A stretch of 64,000 bases of DNA from Rhodospira trueperi (GTDB lineage: Bacteria > Pseudomonadota > Alphaproteobacteria > Rhodospirillales > Rhodospirillaceae), in assembly GCF_900101965.1 (NCBI RefSeq), contig NZ_FNAP01000005.1, positions 186,001 to 250,000 on the forward strand, given 5' to 3'. The position numbers and the translations under genes were made by a program. The notes under the pieces were generated by a model that did not search any database, was not told the origin of the DNA, and was given only the letters and a program-made list of their open reading frames with translations. This document shows positions 1-8,316 of the stretch, piece by piece; position 1 is the stretch's first letter; the number at the start of each line of letters is the position of its first letter.

Positions 1-248
1 CCATCCCGGTGACCTTCACCGGTATTCTGCCCGATCTGTTCCGGGAAGGGCAGGGCGTGGTGACCGAGGGTCAGCTTGGTCCGGACGGTCTGTTCACGGC
101 GGCCAGCGTGCTGGCCAAGCATGACGAGAACTACATGCCGCCGGAGGTGGCCGACTCCCTGAAGGAGAGCGGCTACTGGGAAGAAGGGCTGGAAGGCGCC
201 GAGGCCGCTGTGCGGTCGACCGGCGGCGCTGAACAGACGTCCCACTGA
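1..248 (+). CDS. ccmE: Cytochrome c maturation protein CcmE (3' part)
   Basis: Only the last 82 codons are in the window; the gene enters from the left in the frame starting at base 3. CcmE is the periplasmic heme chaperone that carries heme covalently on a histidine and passes it to the CcmF/H complex. The visible part reads [16 protein letters not shown], then a heme-handling segment with [12 protein letters not shown], the conserved C-terminal motif in which the histidine binds heme and the tyrosine coordinates it. The tail is acidic and flexible. The stop lies 25 bases before ccmF, consistent with an operon. Identity is firm despite truncation. Confidence 0.95.
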   Translation, partial: IPVTFTGILPDLFREGQGVVTEGQLGPDGLFTAASVLAKHDENYMPPEVADSLKESGYWEEGLEGAEAAVRSTGGAEQTSH

Positions 249-273
249 GCCCCGGAGCGCGAGGAGTCCGGCG

Positions 274-2298
274 ATGATCCCCGAAATCGGCCATTACGCG
301 CTGGCGCTGGGCCTGTGTGTTGCCCTGGTGCAGGCCATCGTGCCCTTGATCGGCGCGCAGCGGAACAATCTGGCGCTGATGGAGCTGTCGCGCCCGGCGG
401 CGGTGGCGCAGTTCCTGACCATCGGCGTGGCGTTTGCGGCGTTGACCCACAGCTTTATCGTGTCTGACTTCTCTGTCAGCAACGTGTTCCAGAACTCTCA
501 CACCGACAAGCCGCTGCTCTACAAGATCAGCGGTGTGTGGGGGAACCACGAGGGTTCCCTGCTGTTGTGGATTATGATCCTGGCCGTGTTCAGCCTCGCG
601 GTGGCGGTGTTCGGGCGCAACCTGCCTCCGACGCTGCGGGCGCGGGCGCTGTCGGTCCAGGCCATGATTACGGTCGGGTTTCTGCTGTTCATTCTGTTTA
701 CGTCCAATCCGTTCGAGCGCATCGATCCCGCGCCTCTGAACGGGCGCGGTTTGAACCCGCTGTTGCAGGACCCGGGACTGGCCTTCCATCCGCCCATGCT
801 CTACCTGGGCTACGTCGGCTTTTCGATGGCCTTTTCCTTCGCTGTCGCCGCCCTGATCGAGGGCCGGGTGGACGCCGCCTGGGCGCGCTGGGTGCGGCCG
901 TGGACCCTGCTGGCCTGGATCTTCCTGACCCTGGGCATCGCCCTGGGAAGCTGGTGGGCCTACTACGAACTCGGCTGGGGCGGCTGGTGGTACTGGGATC
1001 CGGTCGAGAACGCCTCGTTCATTCCCTGGCTGTCGGGGACCGCGCTGCTGCACTCGGCCATCGTGGTGGAGAAGCGCGACACTCTGAAAAGCTGGACCAT
1101 CCTGCTGGCCATCGTCACCTTCTCGCTGTCGCTGCTGGGGACATTCCTGGTGCGCTCTGGTGTGCTGACGAGCGTGCACGCCTTCGCCACCGATCCCACG
1201 CGCGGCGTGTTCATCCTGCTGCTGTTGGCGGTAACGGTGGTGGGGTCGCTGTCGCTGTACGCGTGGCGGGCGCCGCAACTGAAGGCGGGGGGCGTGTTCG
1301 CCCCGATCTCGCGCGAGGGCTCGCTTCTGCTCAACAACGTGCTGCTCAGCACGGCATCGGCCACGGTGCTGCTGGGCACGCTGTATCCGCTGTTCGCCGA
1401 CGCTTTGAACCTGGGCAAGGTCTCGGTGGGGCCGCCGTTCTTCAATGCCGTGTTCGTGCCGTTGATGGTGCCCATGGTTCTGGTGATGGCTCTCGGTCCC
1501 ATGCTGGCTTGGAAGCGCGGCGATGCCTATGGCGCGGCGCGGCGTCTGTGGCTGGCTCTGGTGGCCGCCGCCGTGGTGTTCGCCGGAACCTACGTGGCGG
1601 CCGGCGGTGCTTTGACCGACGTCGGCGCGGCCTTCGGCATGGGGCTGGGCGCTTGGCTGCTCATCGGTACGCTTGTGGAGTGGGCCGAGCGCGTTCATCT
1701 GTTTCGCGTCGACCCCGTGACCAGCCTGAAGCGCGCCGCCGGCCTGCCGCGCGCCGCCTATGGCATGACCCTGGCGCACGCCGGGATGGCGATTCTGGTC
1801 ATGGGCGTGGTCGGCAACACGGCCTGGAAGGGCGAGTCCATCCAGGTCATGTCGCCGGGCGAGGTGGTGGAGATCGGCGGGGTCGCTTACGAGTTCAGGG
1901 GCGCTGAACGCGTGGAGGGGCCAAACTATGATGCCGTGCAGGGCCGCTTCATTCTGCGTCGGGATGACGGCGCGGTGCTGGCGGTCATGGAACCTCAGAA
2001 GCGCACCTATACCGATCCGCCGATGCCCACCAGCGAGGCCGCGATCCACACCGATGGCATCACGGATCACTACGCCGTCATCGGCGACCCGTCGCCCGAT
2101 GACGGGCCGGGCGCCTTTGTGACCCGATTCTATCACGAGCCGTTCGTGCCCTTCCTGTGGTACGGCGCGCTTCTGATGGGGCTGGGCGGACTGGTGTCCC
2201 TGACCGACCGGCGCCACCGCATCGGCGCGCCCACCCGGGCGCGCGCCCGTACCGCCGCTCCGGTGGGTGGAGCTTCGGCACGGGGGGCGGCGCGATGA
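274..2298 (+). CDS. ccmF: Cytochrome c heme lyase subunit CcmF
   Basis: A 674-residue polytopic membrane protein, the usual size for CcmF, which ligates reduced heme to the CXXCH motif of apocytochromes c on the periplasmic side. The tryptophan-rich heme-handling loop is visible around residues 230-255 (G-S-W-W-A-Y-Y-E-L-G-W-G-G-W-W-Y-W-D-P-V-E-N). About 14-15 hydrophobic segments are spread over the protein, with a large periplasmic domain near residues 510-620 and a last helix near 625-645. The ATG at 274 follows a GAGGAG ribosome site at 261-266. It lies between ccmE and ccmG. Confidence 0.97.
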   Translation: MIPEIGHYALALGLCVALVQAIVPLIGAQRNNLALMELSRPAAVAQFLTIGVAFAALTHSFIVSDFSVSNVFQNSHTDKPLLYKISGVWGNHEGSLLLWIMILAVFSLAVAVFGRNLPPTLRARALSVQAMITVGFLLFILFTSNPFERIDPAPLNGRGLNPLLQDPGLAFHPPMLYLGYVGFSMAFSFAVAALIEGRVDAAWARWVRPWTLLAWIFLTLGIALGSWWAYYELGWGGWWYWDPVENASFIPWLSGTALLHSAIVVEKRDTLKSWTILLAIVTFSLSLLGTFLVRSGVLTSVHAFATDPTRGVFILLLLAVTVVGSLSLYAWRAPQLKAGGVFAPISREGSLLLNNVLLSTASATVLLGTLYPLFADALNLGKVSVGPPFFNAVFVPLMVPMVLVMALGPMLAWKRGDAYGAARRLWLALVAAAVVFAGTYVAAGGALTDVGAAFGMGLGAWLLIGTLVEWAERVHLFRVDPVTSLKRAAGLPRAAYGMTLAHAGMAILVMGVVGNTAWKGESIQVMSPGEVVEIGGVAYEFRGAERVEGPNYDAVQGRFILRRDDGAVLAVMEPQKRTYTDPPMPTSEAAIHTDGITDHYAVIGDPSPDDGPGAFVTRFYHEPFVPFLWYGALLMGLGGLVSLTDRRHRIGAPTRARARTAAPVGGASARGAAR

Positions 2299-2350
2299 TG
2301 CAACGCCTGAACACGAAGCCGCGTGTCCGGCACTCCGAGGCGGGGGATTG

Positions 2351-2890
2351 ATGATGCGCAGGATCGTCTATTTCCTTCCCCTCGCGCTGGTCGCGGTGCT
2401 TCTGGGGTTCTTCATCGTCGGTTTGCAGAAGGACCCCCGCAAGCTGCCGTCGGTGTTGCTGGACCGGCCGGTGCCCGCGTTCACCCTGGCCGGCCTGCCC
2501 GGGCGGGAGGGCGCGTTGACCGGCCCCGACGAATTGAAGGGGCAGGTCACGCTGCTGAACTTCTTCGGGTCCTGGTGCGTGGCCTGTCTCCAGGAACATG
2601 CCATGCTGAAGCGCATCCGGGCGGAGGGGCTGGCGCCACTGCATGGCATCGCGTTCAAGGATCAGCCGGAGGACACCCTGCGCTGGCTGGGGCGTCATGG
2701 CGATCCCTATGACCGTGTCGGCTATGACACCACCAACCGCATCGCCATCGAGTTCGGGATCACCGGCGCGCCCGAGACTTTCGTGATCGATGCCGACGGT
2801 GTGATTCAATACAAGCATATCGGCCCCATCACCGCACAGGTGTGGGCGGAAACCCTGCGCCCGCTGATCGAGGACCTCAGCACGCCATGA
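2351..2890 (+). CDS. ccmG: Thiol:disulfide interchange protein CcmG/DsbE
   Basis: A 179-residue membrane-anchored thioredoxin-like protein that keeps the apocytochrome CXXCH cysteines reduced in the periplasm. An N-terminal signal anchor (residues 3-22) is followed by the DsbE entry sequence (V-P-A-F-T-L-A-G-L-P-G) and the redox motif W-C-V-A-C near residues 76-80. The cis-proline region G-A-P-E-T-F-V-I-D is typical of CcmG. The first of two adjacent ATGs (2351) is chosen; the open frame extends upstream but only with unrelated, charged sequence overlapping the end of ccmF. The stop TGA overlaps the ATG of ccmH. Confidence 0.96.
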   Translation: MMRRIVYFLPLALVAVLLGFFIVGLQKDPRKLPSVLLDRPVPAFTLAGLPGREGALTGPDELKGQVTLLNFFGSWCVACLQEHAMLKRIRAEGLAPLHGIAFKDQPEDTLRWLGRHGDPYDRVGYDTTNRIAIEFGITGAPETFVIDADGVIQYKHIGPITAQVWAETLRPLIEDLSTP

Positions 2891-3474
2891 GACCCGGGAA
2901 CAAACAGGCAAGGACAGGGACAGGGGCCATCGCGCGCGTGGTTGCCGGTGCGGCGGTCGCGCTGGCGGTGGCGGTCGGCGCGGGGTCTGCGGGCGCCGTC
3001 GAGCCTGACGAGATGTTGGAGGATCCGGCCCTCGAAGAGCGCGCGCGCGAGGTCAGCAAGGACCTGCGGTGTGTCGTCTGCCAGAACGAGAGCATCGACG
3101 AATCCAACGCCGACATGGCCCGGGACATGCGCCTTCTGGTGCGCGACCGCCTGCTGGAGGGCGACAGCAACGAGGAAGTCAAGCAATACCTCGTGGATCG
3201 GTACGGTGACTATGTTCTGCTGCGCCCGCCCTTCAAACCGACCACGTATGTGCTGTGGTTCGGGCCGGCCCTGATCCTGATCGGGGCGGTCCTCGCCGTG
3301 GTGTTCAGCTATCGCCGCAAGGCCGCGGCGCCGGCGGCGCCTCCGCCCCTGACCGACGAGGAAAAGGCGCAGTTGCGGACGCTTCTGGCGGAACGGGGCG
3401 AGGGGGCTGAGACCACCGGAAAGGCCCGGGCGGATCACACCAAGCCGAAGGCGCGCCGGGGAGGGCGGTCATGA
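2887..3474 (+). CDS. ccmH: Cytochrome c maturation protein CcmH (CycL type)
   Basis: A 195-residue protein holding the L-R-C-V-V-C redox motif after an N-terminal signal segment, followed by Q-N-E-S-I-D-E-S and a three-helix bundle, then one membrane helix (Y-V-L-W-F-G-P-A-L-I-L-I-G). This thiol oxidoreductase works with CcmG and CcmI to reduce and present apocytochrome c to CcmF. The cytoplasmic tail is alanine- and proline-rich and ends basic. The ATG at 2887 overlaps the ccmG stop (ATGA), and the stop at 3472-3474 overlaps the ATG of ccmI, so ccmG, ccmH and ccmI look translationally coupled. Confidence 0.95.
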   Translation: MRPGNKQARTGTGAIARVVAGAAVALAVAVGAGSAGAVEPDEMLEDPALEERAREVSKDLRCVVCQNESIDESNADMARDMRLLVRDRLLEGDSNEEVKQYLVDRYGDYVLLRPPFKPTTYVLWFGPALILIGAVLAVVFSYRRKAAAPAAPPPLTDEEKAQLRTLLAERGEGAETTGKARADHTKPKARRGGRS

Positions 3475-5021
3475 TTCTGCTTTGGATCAACGTCGCCATC
3501 ATCTCGGCCGTGGTCATGGCCATTCTGATGTTCTCCTTGATGCGTTCCAGCGATCAGGAGGGAGCGGAGCGCGGCGAGTACGATCTGACCGTCTATCGGG
3601 ACCAGTTGTCGGAGATCGACCGCGACCTTGCGCGCGGGCTGCTGACCGAGGATCAGGCCGCCGCCGCCCGGGTCGAGGTGCAGCGGCGCATGCTGGCGGC
3701 GGCCGGTGATCGGAAGGGTGGCGCCAAAAAGGGGGGGCGCGGCAAGGATCGCGACGCCGCCAACGTTGGTCTGTTCGGTCTGATCCCCCGGGCCATCGAA
3801 CAGGGTCCCTGGGGAATCGCGACCCTCGCCGCCGTGTTCGCGGTCATCCCCATGGGCGCTCTGGCGTTGTATCTGGTGATCGGCTCCCCCTGGCTGCCGG
3901 GGCAGCCGCACGCCCAACGCGTTGCCCAGGCGGAGCAGGAGCAGATGGCCGGCCTGCCGGGCGAGGTGCGCGGTGAGATCGAGGACCGCCGCGCGGCCGT
4001 GGAGCGGGCGCCGGAGAGCGCGGAGGCCTGGCTGGCGCTGGGCCGGACCTATCGGCAGGCCGAACTGCACGATCAGGCGGTCGAGGCCCTGGAAAAGGCT
4101 CGGGACCTGGGATTGCCGGAGGATGAACGGGCCATTGCGCTGGGGGAACTCGGCGAGTCCATGGTCATCAATGCTCAGGGCCGGGTGACCGAGCGTGCTC
4201 GCCAGCAGTTCCTGGACGCCCTGCGCGCCGACTCCGGTGAGTGGCGGGCGCGGTTCTATCTGGGCATGGGGGCCGCTCAGGATGGGAACCCGAAGCGGGC
4301 GCTGGCCATCTGGATCGATCTGGCGGCCGATCTGCCGTCCGACGCGCCCTGGATGTCCACGGTGTCGCAGGGCCTGGCCGTGGTCTCGCAGAAAGCGGGG
4401 ATTCCGCTGGAGAGCGTTGCGCCCGCGCATCCGCTGGAACTGGAATCCGGTGCCGTGGAGTTGCTGGCGCCGCCGGGAACCACCGACGATGAGGGTGAGG
4501 CCGGTGACCCGGGCGCGCGTATGCGGGCGGAGGCCGATGCCGCCCGGGAACCGGGCGAGGGCTTCAACGAAGACGAACAGGCCATGATTCGCGGGATGGT
4601 GGAAGGTCTGGCGGCTCGGCTGGAGGAAAATCCGGACGATGTCGAGGGCTGGCTGCGTCTGGCGGACTCGCGCGGCGTGCTGGGCGAGTGGGACGGGGCC
4701 GTGGCGGCCGCCGAACGCGCGGCCGAACAGGCGCCGGAGGATCCGGCGGTGCTCATCCATGCCGCCGACATCATGCTGGGCGCCATGGGCGCCGCCGGTG
4801 AGGTGGAGCCGCCCGCGCGCGTCTATGAGCTTTACGAGGCCGTCCTGGAGCAGGATCCGGAAAACGCTAAAGCCCTGTACTTCATCGGGTTGGGGGCGGC
4901 TCAGGACGGTAACGTGGCGCGCGCCCGCGACCTCTGGGAGCGGCTGCTCGTGCAGATTCCCGAGGACCAGCCGGCCCGCGCCGCCATCCAGAGACAGCTC
5001 GACGCCCTGCCGGCGGAGTAG
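3471..5021 (+). CDS. ccmI: Cytochrome c maturation TPR protein CcmI (CycH)
   Basis: A 516-residue apocytochrome chaperone. Two membrane helices (residues 2-20 and about 105-125) flank a cytoplasmic loop with the typical Y-D-L-T-V-Y-R-D-Q-L-S-E-I-D-R-D-L-A-R-G-L sequence. The periplasmic part carries tetratricopeptide repeats, for example A-W-L-A-L-G-R-T-Y-R-Q-A near residue 185, and again near residues 385 and 470, in the region that binds the C-terminal helix of apocytochromes. This is longer than a minimal CcmI because two TPR blocks are separated by an acidic linker. It is the last ccm gene; moeB starts 27 bases later. Confidence 0.93.
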   Translation: MILLWINVAIISAVVMAILMFSLMRSSDQEGAERGEYDLTVYRDQLSEIDRDLARGLLTEDQAAAARVEVQRRMLAAAGDRKGGAKKGGRGKDRDAANVGLFGLIPRAIEQGPWGIATLAAVFAVIPMGALALYLVIGSPWLPGQPHAQRVAQAEQEQMAGLPGEVRGEIEDRRAAVERAPESAEAWLALGRTYRQAELHDQAVEALEKARDLGLPEDERAIALGELGESMVINAQGRVTERARQQFLDALRADSGEWRARFYLGMGAAQDGNPKRALAIWIDLAADLPSDAPWMSTVSQGLAVVSQKAGIPLESVAPAHPLELESGAVELLAPPGTTDDEGEAGDPGARMRAEADAAREPGEGFNEDEQAMIRGMVEGLAARLEENPDDVEGWLRLADSRGVLGEWDGAVAAAERAAEQAPEDPAVLIHAADIMLGAMGAAGEVEPPARVYELYEAVLEQDPENAKALYFIGLGAAQDGNVARARDLWERLLVQIPEDQPARAAIQRQLDALPAE

Positions 5022-5048
5022 GGGGGCGCCGATCTCCGGAGTTCGGCC

Positions 5049-5852
5049 ATGACCGACTTCACCGACGAGCAGATCCAACGTTACGCACGGCATATCGTGC
5101 TGCCCGAGGTGGGCGGCACGGGTCAGGCGCGTCTGCTCGCCGCGCGCGTTCTGGTGGTCGGCGCCGGCGGGCTGGGTTCGCCGCTGATCCAGTATCTCGC
5201 CGCCGCCGGGGTCGGCACCATCGGCGTGGTGGACGACGACACGGTGGACCTGTCCAACCTGCAACGCCAGGTGCTGCACGGCGGACCGGACCTTGGTACG
5301 CCCAAGGTCGAGAGCGCGCGGCGGGCGGTGGAGAGGCTCAATCCGGACGTCCGTCTGATCCCCCACAGGACCCGCCTGACCGCCGACACCGTCGCGGGAC
5401 TGTTGGCCGACTACGATCTCGTCTGCGACGGCTCCGACAATTTCGACACGCGCTTCCTGCTCAACGACGCCTGTCACTTCGCCGGAAAGACGCTGGTGTC
5501 GGCGGCCGTGCTGCGCTTCGACGGACAGCTCTCGGTCTACAAGACCCACGCGGGTGGTCCCTGCCTGCGCTGTGTGTTTGCGGCACCGTCGGCGCCGGAT
5601 GCGGTCCCATCCTGTGGCGAGGCGGGCATCCTGGGGGCCATCGCGGGGGTTATGGGCAGCCTTCAGGCCACCGAGACCGTCAAGGAAATCCTGGGCATCG
5701 GCGAGGGCATGGCCGGGCGGCTGCTGCTGTTCGACGCGCTGGCGGGTGACGTTCGCTCGGTGAGGTTCAAGCCGGACCCGGACTGCCCTCTTTGTGGCCG
5801 CGCGCCCGCCATTTCCGACCTGTCCGGGCATCGAAAGACCCCACCCGAATGA
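5049..5852 (+). CDS. moeB: Molybdopterin-synthase adenylyltransferase MoeB
   Basis: A 267-residue member of the ThiF/HesA/MoeB family that adenylates the C-terminal glycine of MoaD so it can receive sulfur. The nucleotide-binding loop G-A-G-G-L-G-S-P lies near residues 37-44, followed by the D-D-D-T-V-D-L-S-N-L-Q-R-Q motif. Two C-X-X-C pairs for zinc are seen (C-L-R-C and C-P-L-C), and the cysteine of S-C-G-E-A-G-I-L-G is at the family's conserved position. There is no rhodanese domain, so sulfur must come from another protein. Its substrate MoaD is encoded at 57.7 kb with a C-terminal GG. A ThiF role in thiamine synthesis is less likely given mobA next door. Confidence 0.92.
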   Translation: MTDFTDEQIQRYARHIVLPEVGGTGQARLLAARVLVVGAGGLGSPLIQYLAAAGVGTIGVVDDDTVDLSNLQRQVLHGGPDLGTPKVESARRAVERLNPDVRLIPHRTRLTADTVAGLLADYDLVCDGSDNFDTRFLLNDACHFAGKTLVSAAVLRFDGQLSVYKTHAGGPCLRCVFAAPSAPDAVPSCGEAGILGAIAGVMGSLQATETVKEILGIGEGMAGRLLLFDALAGDVRSVRFKPDPDCPLCGRAPAISDLSGHRKTPPE

Positions 5853-6484
5853 CCGTGCCGCAGCGGGTGGCTCTCGGCATTCTGGCCGGCGGCGCGGCGC
5901 GGCGCATGGGCGGTGCCGACAAGCCCCTTCTGCTCCTGGGCGACGGGAGGCCGGTGCTGGCGCACCTGCTGGACCGGCTCGCGCCTTGGCCCGGGCCGGT
6001 GCTGTTGAACGCCAACGGGGACCCGGCGCGGTTCAACGGGTTCGGCCTGCCCGTCGTGGCCGATCCGCTGTTCGAGGCCGACGGCGGTCCTGCCGGTCCG
6101 CTGGCGGGGCTGCTGGCGGTGCTGGAGTGGACGGCGGCCGCGCATCCCGACGTGTCGTGGCTGGTGAGTGTGCCGGGGGACGCGCCGTTCGCGCCGCCCG
6201 ACCTGCTCGCCAGGCTGTGGCAGGCGCGGGTGGCGGAGGGGGCGGACATGGCCGTGGCCACGTCGGGCGGGCGGGATCATCCCGTCGTCGGCCTGTGGCC
6301 GGTTGCGCTGGCCCCGGCGCTGCGCGTGGCGATGGAGCACGATTCCCTGCGCGCGGCGCGGCGCTGGGCCGCGCGGCACCGCGCGGCGGTCGTCGCGTGG
6401 CCCACGGATCCGGTTGACCCCTTCATGAACCTCAACGCGCCGGACGATTTGGCCCGCGCCCACGCTTTGACCGCGCCAGCATGA
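5849..6484 (+). CDS. mobA: Molybdenum cofactor guanylyltransferase MobA
   Basis: A 211-residue GTP:molybdenum cofactor transferase that converts Mo-MPT to the bis-MGD form used by DMSO-reductase-family enzymes. The N-terminal signature L-A-G-G-A-A-R-R-M-G-G-A-D-K-P-L is complete, and later motifs include the V-P-G-D-A-P-F metal/GTP site and the C-terminal N-L-N-A-P-D-D-L. The ATG at 5849 overlaps the stop of moeB (ATGA); the frame is open further upstream but that stretch shows no family similarity. The last about 50 bases overlap the tail of a broken MFS gene on the other strand. Confidence 0.93.
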   Translation: MTVPQRVALGILAGGAARRMGGADKPLLLLGDGRPVLAHLLDRLAPWPGPVLLNANGDPARFNGFGLPVVADPLFEADGGPAGPLAGLLAVLEWTAAAHPDVSWLVSVPGDAPFAPPDLLARLWQARVAEGADMAVATSGGRDHPVVGLWPVALAPALRVAMEHDSLRAARRWAARHRAAVVAWPTDPVDPFMNLNAPDDLARAHALTAPA

Positions 6485-6930
6485 GCGCGGGCACGCCGAG
6501 CAGTCCGACGGCGCCGACCATGGCGAAGGCCACGCCCCAGGCCGCCGGGGTCTCGCGACCGCCGGCCAGATCCAGTGTCAGGCCGAAGGCGACCGGTGCC
6601 ACGAACGCCGCGCCGAAACCCAGCAGCGAATGCACCGCCAGCGTGGCCCCGCGCCGGCCGGCCGGCGCGGTCTCCACCGCGCCCGCGGTCAGCGCCGCCG
6701 AGTCGAGCTGGATCAGGCCAGCGTACACGATGGCGGCGAGCGCCAGAAGCGGGTAGGGCAGGCCGGTCAGCCAGCCAGCCGAACGCCAGGGCCATCAAGG
6801 CCGATGCCGTCATGTAGACCTGCATGGTGCCGGCCCGGCCGCGCCGGGTGGCCAGTCGCGCCCCGCCGATGCTTGCGGCCATGGCCACAAGCGCGCCGAT
6901 GGTCGCGATTCCGCCAGGGGCCAGCGGGCC
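6432..6930 (-). pseudogene. Truncated, frameshifted MFS transporter
   Basis: Only the C-terminal half of a major-facilitator protein remains. Reading right to left, the frame starts abruptly next to the nfuA stop with L-A-P-G-G-I-A-T-I-G-A-L-V-A-M-A-A-S-I-G, continues to M-A-L-A-F-G-W-L and then leaves frame. The following helices (Y-A-G-L-I-Q-L-D-S-A-A-L-T-A, and L-G-F-G-A-A-F-V-A-P-V-A-F-G-L) continue in another frame. The break falls at three tandem AGCC units at 6769-6780; removing one unit joins the frames. With no N-terminal half, promoter or start, this is a relic. The likely original was a 12-helix efflux-type transporter of unknown substrate. Confidence 0.8.
6769..6780. repeat. Tetranucleotide repeat (AGCC)x3 at a frameshift
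   Basis: Three perfect AGCC units lie exactly where the MFS relic changes frame. Loss of one unit restores a continuous protein, so slippage at this repeat is the simplest cause of the shift. Confidence 0.75.
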
Positions 6931-6934
6931 GGTC

Positions 6935-7483
6935 CTACATCACGGCCTCGACGGCCTCGACCTCCGGCACGTAGTAGCGCAGCAGGTTCTCGATGCCGTG
7001 CTTCAGGGTCGCCGTGGAACTCGGGCAGCCGTGGCAGGCGCCGCGCATGTGCAGATAGACCACGCCGTCGCGGAAGTCGTGGAAGATGATGTCGCCGCCG
7101 TCCTGGGCCACCGCCGGGCGCACGCGGGTATCCAGCAGTTCCTTGATCTGGCTGGCGATGGGCGAGTCCGCCACGGCCTCCGCCTCGCCGACGCTCTCCG
7201 TTGCCAGGATGGGCTCGCCGGCGGTGTAGTGGTCCATGATGGCGCCCAGCACCATCGGCTTCAGGACCTGCCAGTCGGCGCCGTCCGTCTTGCTGACGGA
7301 AATGAAGTCCGACCCCAGGAACACGGCCGTCACGCCCTCGATCCGGAACAGCCGTGCCGCCAGTGGCGAACGGGCCGCCGAGGCGGCGTCGCCGAACTGT
7401 GCCGTGCCGTCGCCCAGAACATCCCGACCCGGCAGGAACTTCAGGCTGGCGGGATTGGGGGTGGGCTCGGTCTGGATGAACAT
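6935..7483 (-). CDS. nfuA: Fe-S cluster scaffold/carrier NfuA (NifU-like)
   Basis: A 182-residue protein with an N-terminal Nfu scaffold domain (M-F-I-Q-T-E-P-T-P-N-P-A-S-L-K-F, residues 1-90) and a C-terminal NifU domain with the cluster-binding C-H-G-C-P-S-S motif near residue 150. It carries [4Fe-4S] clusters to apoproteins such as aconitase, lipoyl synthase or respiratory enzymes. The ATG at 7483 is chosen because the family begins exactly at M-F-I-Q-T-E; the 13 upstream in-frame codons are not conserved in type. A strong IscR-like palindrome lies 68-93 bases upstream, so expression probably responds to Fe-S status. Confidence 0.95.
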   Translation of the reverse strand: MFIQTEPTPNPASLKFLPGRDVLGDGTAQFGDAASAARSPLAARLFRIEGVTAVFLGSDFISVSKTDGADWQVLKPMVLGAIMDHYTAGEPILATESVGEAEAVADSPIASQIKELLDTRVRPAVAQDGGDIIFHDFRDGVVYLHMRGACHGCPSSTATLKHGIENLLRYYVPEVEAVEAVM

Positions 7484-7550
7484 GGCGGCGGCTCCGTGAT
7501 CCTGTCGGCGGCAAGGGCTCATCCGGTGAGTTAAGCGGATGCCTCCGATA

Positions 7551-7576
7551 AATCAAGACTAAAATAGTCTGGTATT
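7551..7576 (-). promoter_or_regulatory. IscR-type operator upstream of nfuA
   Basis: A perfect inverted repeat AGACTAAAATAGTCT occupies 7556-7570. On the minus strand the wider sequence is ATACCA-GACT-ATTT-TAGTC, which fits the type 1 IscR consensus (ATA-S-Y-Y-GACT-R-W-W-W-Y-AGTC). It lies in the nfuA promoter region. The Fe-S regulator IscR is the expected ligand; an Rrf2 relative such as RirA would be the main alternative. Confidence 0.7.
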
Positions 7577-7598
7577 GCGTCGGCGGGGAGCGGTGCGG

Positions 7599-7970
7599 TC
7601 AGGGATCGCGGCTCTTGCCGGCCCGGTTCAGGTCGGCGAGGTAGCCCTCCCAATAGGCCGCGCGGTTCTGCCCCAGGTCCCACAGGTAGTCCCACCGATA
7701 CAGCCCGCTGTCGTGCAGATCGTCGAAGACGATGCGGACGGCGTAATGGCCGATGGGCTCCAGGTCCATGATGCCGACGTGGCGCCGGCCGGCGACGATC
7801 TGGCGCTGGTCGGGGCTGTGGCCCTGGACCTCGGCAGAGGGGCTGTGGACGCGCAGGAACTCCGCCGGCAGCACATGAACGGTGCCGTCGGCGTAGCTCA
7901 GGGTCAGGGTCTTGTCGGCCCGACTGACGGCGATGTCCACGGGCACGCGCGGCGAGGGGGCCTCGCTCAT
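7599..7970 (-). CDS. DUF971 family protein
   Basis: A 123-residue protein of the DUF971 (gamma-butyrobetaine hydroxylase N-terminal-like) family. It shows the core [19 protein letters not shown] and the later [27 protein letters not shown] motif. In other bacteria this domain occurs alone or attached to Mrp/ApbC Fe-S carriers, so a link to Fe-S protein assembly is possible, and nfuA is the next gene downstream on the same strand. Its ATG overlaps the stop of the Trm112-like gene (7967-7970), so the two are coupled. The biochemical role is not known. Confidence 0.85.
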   Translation of the reverse strand: MSEAPSPRVPVDIAVSRADKTLTLSYADGTVHVLPAEFLRVHSPSAEVQGHSPDQRQIVAGRRHVGIMDLEPIGHYAVRIVFDDLHDSGLYRWDYLWDLGQNRAAYWEGYLADLNRAGKSRDP

Positions 7971-8218
7971 GCCGCCGGAAAGCCCGAGCCGGGGGCGGGG
8001 TCGTCCAGCGTGCGGGCCTCGTCGATCAGCATGATCGGCACGCCGTCGCGGATCGGAAAGGCAAGGCCGGCCTGCCGGCTGATCAGCTCGCGGTTCTCTC
8101 GGTCGTACTCCAGCGGCCCCTTGCCCAGCGGGCAGACCAGGATTTCCAGAAGCTTGGGGTCGATGGGGGTGTCGTCGGTGGCGCGGTCGGCGGCGGTTTC
8201 GGTGTCGGTCTCGCTCAT
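7967..8218 (-). CDS. Trm112 family protein
   Basis: An 83-residue small protein of the Trm112/YcaR family. The core is [16 protein letters not shown], then [21 protein letters not shown], the usual Trm112p-like fold. In eukaryotes and archaea Trm112 activates methyltransferases; the bacterial single-domain forms are little studied. Only one cysteine of the usual zinc-binding set is present, so this form probably does not bind zinc. The start at 8218 follows the family length; the open frame continues upstream without similarity. The stop overlaps the next gene's ATG. Confidence 0.88.
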   Translation of the reverse strand: MSETDTETAADRATDDTPIDPKLLEILVCPLGKGPLEYDRENRELISRQAGLAFPIRDGVPIMLIDEARTLDDPAPGSGFPAA

Positions 8219-8316
8219 GGGGGGTCCTTTGCGTGCTCCTGCTTCGGCCCGGCGGGGCCGTATCGTCCAATATAGGCCACCATCCCGTCGGACGCCAACG
8301 GCTCGACGTGTCCGGA

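Noticed and set aside
94-2217. 707-codon open frame on the minus strand opposite ccmF
   Set aside because: Histidine-, glutamine- and arginine-rich composition typical of the antisense of a GC-rich gene; ccmF on the other strand is unambiguous.
3435-5831. 798-codon minus-strand frame opposite ccmI and moeB
   Set aside because: No family features; spans two well-identified genes on the plus strand.
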